Of a DNA stretch of 64,000 nt, positions 61,821-64,000 are shown piece after piece. The translations under genes were made by a program, and so were the position numbers. The stretch's first letter is position 1, and every line of letters starts with the position of its first letter. This DNA is from an uncultured Saccharospirillaceae bacterium. Its GTDB lineage: Bacteria > Pseudomonadota > Gammaproteobacteria > Pseudomonadales > Oceanobacteraceae. The DNA lies in contig CANNFT010000016.1 of the NCBI GenBank assembly GCA_947503895.1, positions 27,683-91,682 of the forward strand, written 5' to 3'. The notes under the pieces are model-generated. The model did not search any database and was not told the origin of the DNA. It saw only the letters and a program-made list of their open reading frames with translations.

Positions 61821-62732
61821 ATGCTCAGTTGTCCCGTATGTTCAACGCCCTTGCACTTGCAGGGCACCCAACTGGTTTGCGAGAAGCAACACAGTTTCGA
61901 TCGTGCACGGCAGGGTTATCACAACCTGCTGTTGAACCAACACAAAAAAAGTAAGCAGCCGGGTGACAATGCCGATATGGTGGTCGCGCGCACTGCTTTC
62001 TTGGATAAAGGCTACTACCAAAGTATCAGCGATGCATTGAACCAGTATGCCGTCGAACAATTTTGGCAAAGCCCAAAGATCAATGTCGTGGATATGGGAT
62101 GCGGCGAAGGCTATTACACTCAGCGACTAGCCGAAGTTTTGCAGGATCACCAAATTCAAGCCGATGTTTTTGGCCTCGATATTTCGAAAGAAGCAGTGAA
62201 AGCCGCTGCTCGTCGAAGCAAATTGCATCAATCCGCCTTGAATGCCGAGCCGAACAAGCAAGGCATTCAGTGGCTAGTGGCCAATGGCGTAAAGCCACCT
62301 TTTGAAGCACAGCAGTCGCACCTTGTACTGAATATTTTTAATCGCATCATGCCAGAGAGTTTGCGTCACCTATGTCATCCAGACGGACAAGTGGTGATTG
62401 TCAGTGCCGGTACATACCATTTGGAGCAGCTCAAGCAAGCGCTTTATGAAACACCCAAATTTGAAGAGTTCGACAGCCGAGAGGCATTGGCTGAGCACTT
62501 TAAACACCATCACCGCACGCAGCTAGATTTCGAAGTGACATTGGACCAAGCAGCGATCGCCGGTCTTCTGCACATGACGCCTCATACTTGGCGTAGCACG
62601 CCTGAAGCGCAGGCTAAATTATTAGCGAAAAACGAGCTAAAATTGAGAATACATGTGAATTTAGATTGGTTTAAGCCATGTTCATCATCCGCTGGCTCGG
62701 ACGCATCGCCCAGAACCCCAACCGTTGCCTAA
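61821..62732 (+). CDS. rlmA: 23S rRNA (guanine-N1)-methyltransferase RlmA
   Basis: Methylates G745 (E. coli numbering) of 23S rRNA. The 303-aa protein has an N-terminal zinc finger with CPVC and CEKQH (ligands Cys4, Cys7, Cys20, His24), the GYHNLLLNQHKKSKQPGDN segment and the SAM-binding VVDMGCGEGYYT motif (about 90-101). The last about 20 residues (CSSSAGSDASPRTP) look unlike the family and are read across the start of the next gene. It follows dapE closely. Confidence 0.93.
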   Translation: MLSCPVCSTPLHLQGTQLVCEKQHSFDRARQGYHNLLLNQHKKSKQPGDNADMVVARTAFLDKGYYQSISDALNQYAVEQFWQSPKINVVDMGCGEGYYTQRLAEVLQDHQIQADVFGLDISKEAVKAAARRSKLHQSALNAEPNKQGIQWLVANGVKPPFEAQQSHLVLNIFNRIMPESLRHLCHPDGQVVIVSAGTYHLEQLKQALYETPKFEEFDSREALAEHFKHHHRTQLDFEVTLDQAAIAGLLHMTPHTWRSTPEAQAKLLAKNELKLRIHVNLDWFKPCSSSAGSDASPRTPTVA

Positions 62733-62929
62733 CGTGGTTTTTAACCGGTGCCGGCCTGTTTTTCACTGGGCTGGCATTTTTGGTGCTACTAGAAAGCAGT
62801 TACCCCAGCTTACAACGGGAATTAATGGCGTTGCTCGCGCTTGCTTTAGTTGTATGCGGTATGTTCGTTGCCAGCATAGGCTACCTAAGCTTGACGTATT
62901 TTCGCTGGTATCAATTTTTCAAAAAATAA
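62678..62929 (+). CDS. Small two-span membrane protein
   Basis: An 83-aa protein with two membrane segments (about residues 19-37 and 48-70) and a basic N-terminus. It begins within the 3' end of rlmA (55-base overlap). No family recognised. The hydrophobic pattern is convincing, but overlap leaves the exact start open. Confidence 0.65.
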   Translation: MFIIRWLGRIAQNPNRCLTWFLTGAGLFFTGLAFLVLLESSYPSLQRELMALLALALVVCGMFVASIGYLSLTYFRWYQFFKK

Positions 62930-62978
62930 TTTAATTGCAGATGCTCCCCCAACCCGCTGCACATCGACAGAGAACTCT

Positions 62979-63359
62979 ATGGAACGTTTTCCAGACTTAG
63001 AAATTTACGCAAAAGAAACCACATTTAAAGCGATCGATGATTGGCTAACGGAACGCTTCCAGCACGTCGAGCGCAAAGACACGGTCACAAAAAAGTCAGA
63101 GGCAAGAAGCTACTGGATAGTTGACGGAAGCGAAGTCATCGCGTTTGGAAATGCCATTGGGAAATTTACCAGTATTTGGTTTAAGCAGAATAGCAGCCCT
63201 TGGAATACCGATTTTGAGTGCGCACAAGATGCCTGCAAGGCACTCAACACGGAAGTACGTTGCTCAAACTCTGGCTGGGAAGACGGGCAAGGCCCTGAAG
63301 CCCAGTGGTGGAGAATTACAGAAGCCGAAGGGGAAATGCTGATCGACTGGCCTCAGTAG
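62979..63359 (+). CDS. Hypothetical cytoplasmic protein
   Basis: A 126-aa protein with no signal peptide or membrane segment. It has an alternating polar/aromatic pattern (YWIVDGSEVIAFGNAIGKFTSIWFKQ in part) and a C-terminal tryptophan-rich stretch (QWWRITEAEGEMLIDWPQ). No family recognised. It has its own start 49 bp after the preceding gene and a strong hairpin after its stop. Confidence 0.7.
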   Translation: MERFPDLEIYAKETTFKAIDDWLTERFQHVERKDTVTKKSEARSYWIVDGSEVIAFGNAIGKFTSIWFKQNSSPWNTDFECAQDACKALNTEVRCSNSGWEDGQGPEAQWWRITEAEGEMLIDWPQ

Positions 63360-63392
63360 ATTTTCTGCGACCGCCCTACTGATCGCACGCTC

Positions 63393-63417
63393 TGGCGGGC
63401 AATGATGATGCCCGCCA
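63393..63417 (+). terminator. GC-rich hairpin after the last protein gene
   Basis: TGGCGGGCA and TGCCCGCCA form a perfect nine-base-pair stem with a seven-base loop, 35 bp after the stop of the 126-aa gene. It lacks a T-run, but stability and position favour a transcript end. Confidence 0.6.
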
Positions 63418-63715
63418 ATGCCATTCAGCTATCTCACCTTGCATGAGCAACACATGCTCACAACGCCGCACAACCAAGCGCCACACAATAAAGCACCTAA
63501 GCACGATCTCAAGATTGACTGACCACTGACCAATCACACTCTACAAAACTCAAATCAGCGTATTTTATCACCCACAAGGATTTAAACATCTTTGGCGTAT
63601 TCATAATAAGCCTGCGTCATTAAATTCGTTATGTCAGAGACCGCAGTCCTCACCGAAAAGAAAAACCCCACCCAATATGAGCGCTCTTCTGAAACACCTC
63701 AATTACTCTAAAACG
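63418..63715. other. Intergenic stretch before the tRNA-tail element
   Basis: About 300 bp of AT-rich sequence with no gene, RNA or clear repeat visible. Confidence 0.4.
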
Positions 63716-63744
63716 AAAAAACCCACGGCAAAGCGTGGGTTTTT
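63716..63744. terminator. Bidirectional terminator
   Basis: AAAAACCCACG and CGTGGGTTTTT form an eleven-base-pair stem with a six-base loop and A/T runs on both sides. It can terminate in either direction; on the minus strand it lies downstream of the tRNA-like remnant. Confidence 0.8.
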
Positions 63745-63768
63745 AAAGTTGGCGTGCTCGGGAGGATT
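63741..63768 (-). repeat. Decayed copy of the tRNA-Arg 3' end
   Basis: This 28-base stretch matches the T-stem/acceptor/CCA end of the tRNA at 63924-64000 and the bases beyond it (63915-63942) except for two positions. It contains the CCA end and the acceptor strand, but the rest of the tRNA (T-loop, anticodon and D arms) is missing; unrelated hairpin-rich sequence replaces it. It may be a duplication or an old integration scar at the tRNA 3' end. Confidence 0.7.
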
Positions 63769-63890
63769 ATTTCAGCCCTTCGGGCCGTCGTCTCTACGCT
63801 CCTCCGTGCTCTCGCAAGCTCGAGTCGAACCTGTGGAGGTTCTTACCCCCGTCGCTAATCTTTTGCTCGATTCAACTTTTTTGGGGCAAA

Positions 63891-63918
63891 AAAAAACCTG
63901 CGGAAAGCAGGTTTTTTT
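63891..63918 (-). terminator. Rho-independent terminator after tRNA-Arg
   Basis: ACCTGC (63896-63901) and GCAGGT (63907-63912) pair around a five-base loop, flanked by A and T runs; on the minus strand the stem is followed by at least eight T. It lies just after the tRNA. Confidence 0.8.
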
Positions 63919-63923
63919 AAAGC

Positions 63924-64000
63924 TGGCGCGCTCGGGAGGATTCGAACCTCCGACCGCCTGGTTCGTAGCCAGGTACTCTATCCAGCTGAGCTACGAGCGC
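63924..64000 (-). tRNA. tRNA-Arg (anticodon ACG)
   Basis: A 77-nt tRNA read on the minus strand from 64000. The acceptor GCGCTCG pairs with CGAGCGC, followed by an encoded CCA. The D-stem, the anticodon stem CCTGG/CCAGG with the loop CTACGAA (anticodon ACG, normally edited to ICG), a short variable loop and the T-arm GGAGG-TTCGAAT-CCTCC are all intact. The gene ends exactly at the window edge. Confidence 0.97.

Overview
The window looks like the chromosome of a marine-type gammaproteobacterium related to the Pseudomonadales/Oceanospirillales. The evidence is gene order: lepA-DUF4845-rnc-era-recO-pdxJ-acpS, algU-mucA-mucB-mucC-mucD next to nadB, rpsB-tsf-pyrH-frr-uppS-cdsA-dxr-rseP-bamA-skp-lpxD-fabZ-lpxA-lpxB-rnhB, and map-glnD-dapC-arsC-dapD. 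All are arranged as in Pseudomonas and its relatives. I cannot name the species from sequence alone.

Layout. 1-3490: a tandem array with a repeat period of about 1107 bp. Each unit carries two small membrane proteins with DUF3592-like domains, preceded by two conserved micro-ORFs. The left copy is cut by the window edge. 3955-9672 (minus): lepA to acpS, covering translation, RNA processing, repair, PLP synthesis and ACP activation. 9907-14050 (minus): the sigma-E (AlgU) envelope-stress operon with a visible autoregulatory promoter, divergent from nadB. 16276-21171: ygfX/sdhE (minus), then ygfZ, an HDOD protein and three poorly known envelope genes. 21235-28255: mixed metabolic and envelope genes (DpaL, SRPBCC, FklB, a TSUP permease, a glutaredoxin, riboflavin synthase, patatin, a beta-barrel, a lipoprotein). 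28283-43009 (minus): the long ribosome / isoprenoid / outer-membrane biogenesis cluster. 43377-49783 (plus): methionine aminopeptidase, the PII uridylyltransferase GlnD and the lysine/diaminopimelate genes. 49948-54909: an exported protein, a two-domain thioredoxin-fold isomerase-like protein, and a coiled-coil membrane protein paired with a von Willebrand A lipoprotein. 54910-58118: a visibly AT-rich accessory island on the minus strand (DUF1963, AlkB-like oxygenase, exported hypotheticals, gene debris). 58119-63359: FabR, CheX, TrmJ, DapE, RlmA and two small hypotheticals. 63924-64000: tRNA-Arg(ACG), with a decayed copy of its 3' end nearby.

How the genes work together. Most of the window is housekeeping. 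Lipid A synthesis (LpxA/B/D), outer-membrane assembly (BamA, Skp) and the stress response that monitors it (AlgU, RseA, RseB, RseP, MucD) are all present, with RseP in the Bam/Lpx cluster able to cut the anti-sigma factor encoded near the other end. DapC, DapD and DapE cover three steps of the succinylase lysine pathway. The accessory interest lies in the DUF3592 array with its micro-ORFs, the coiled-coil/VWA pair, and the AT-rich island.
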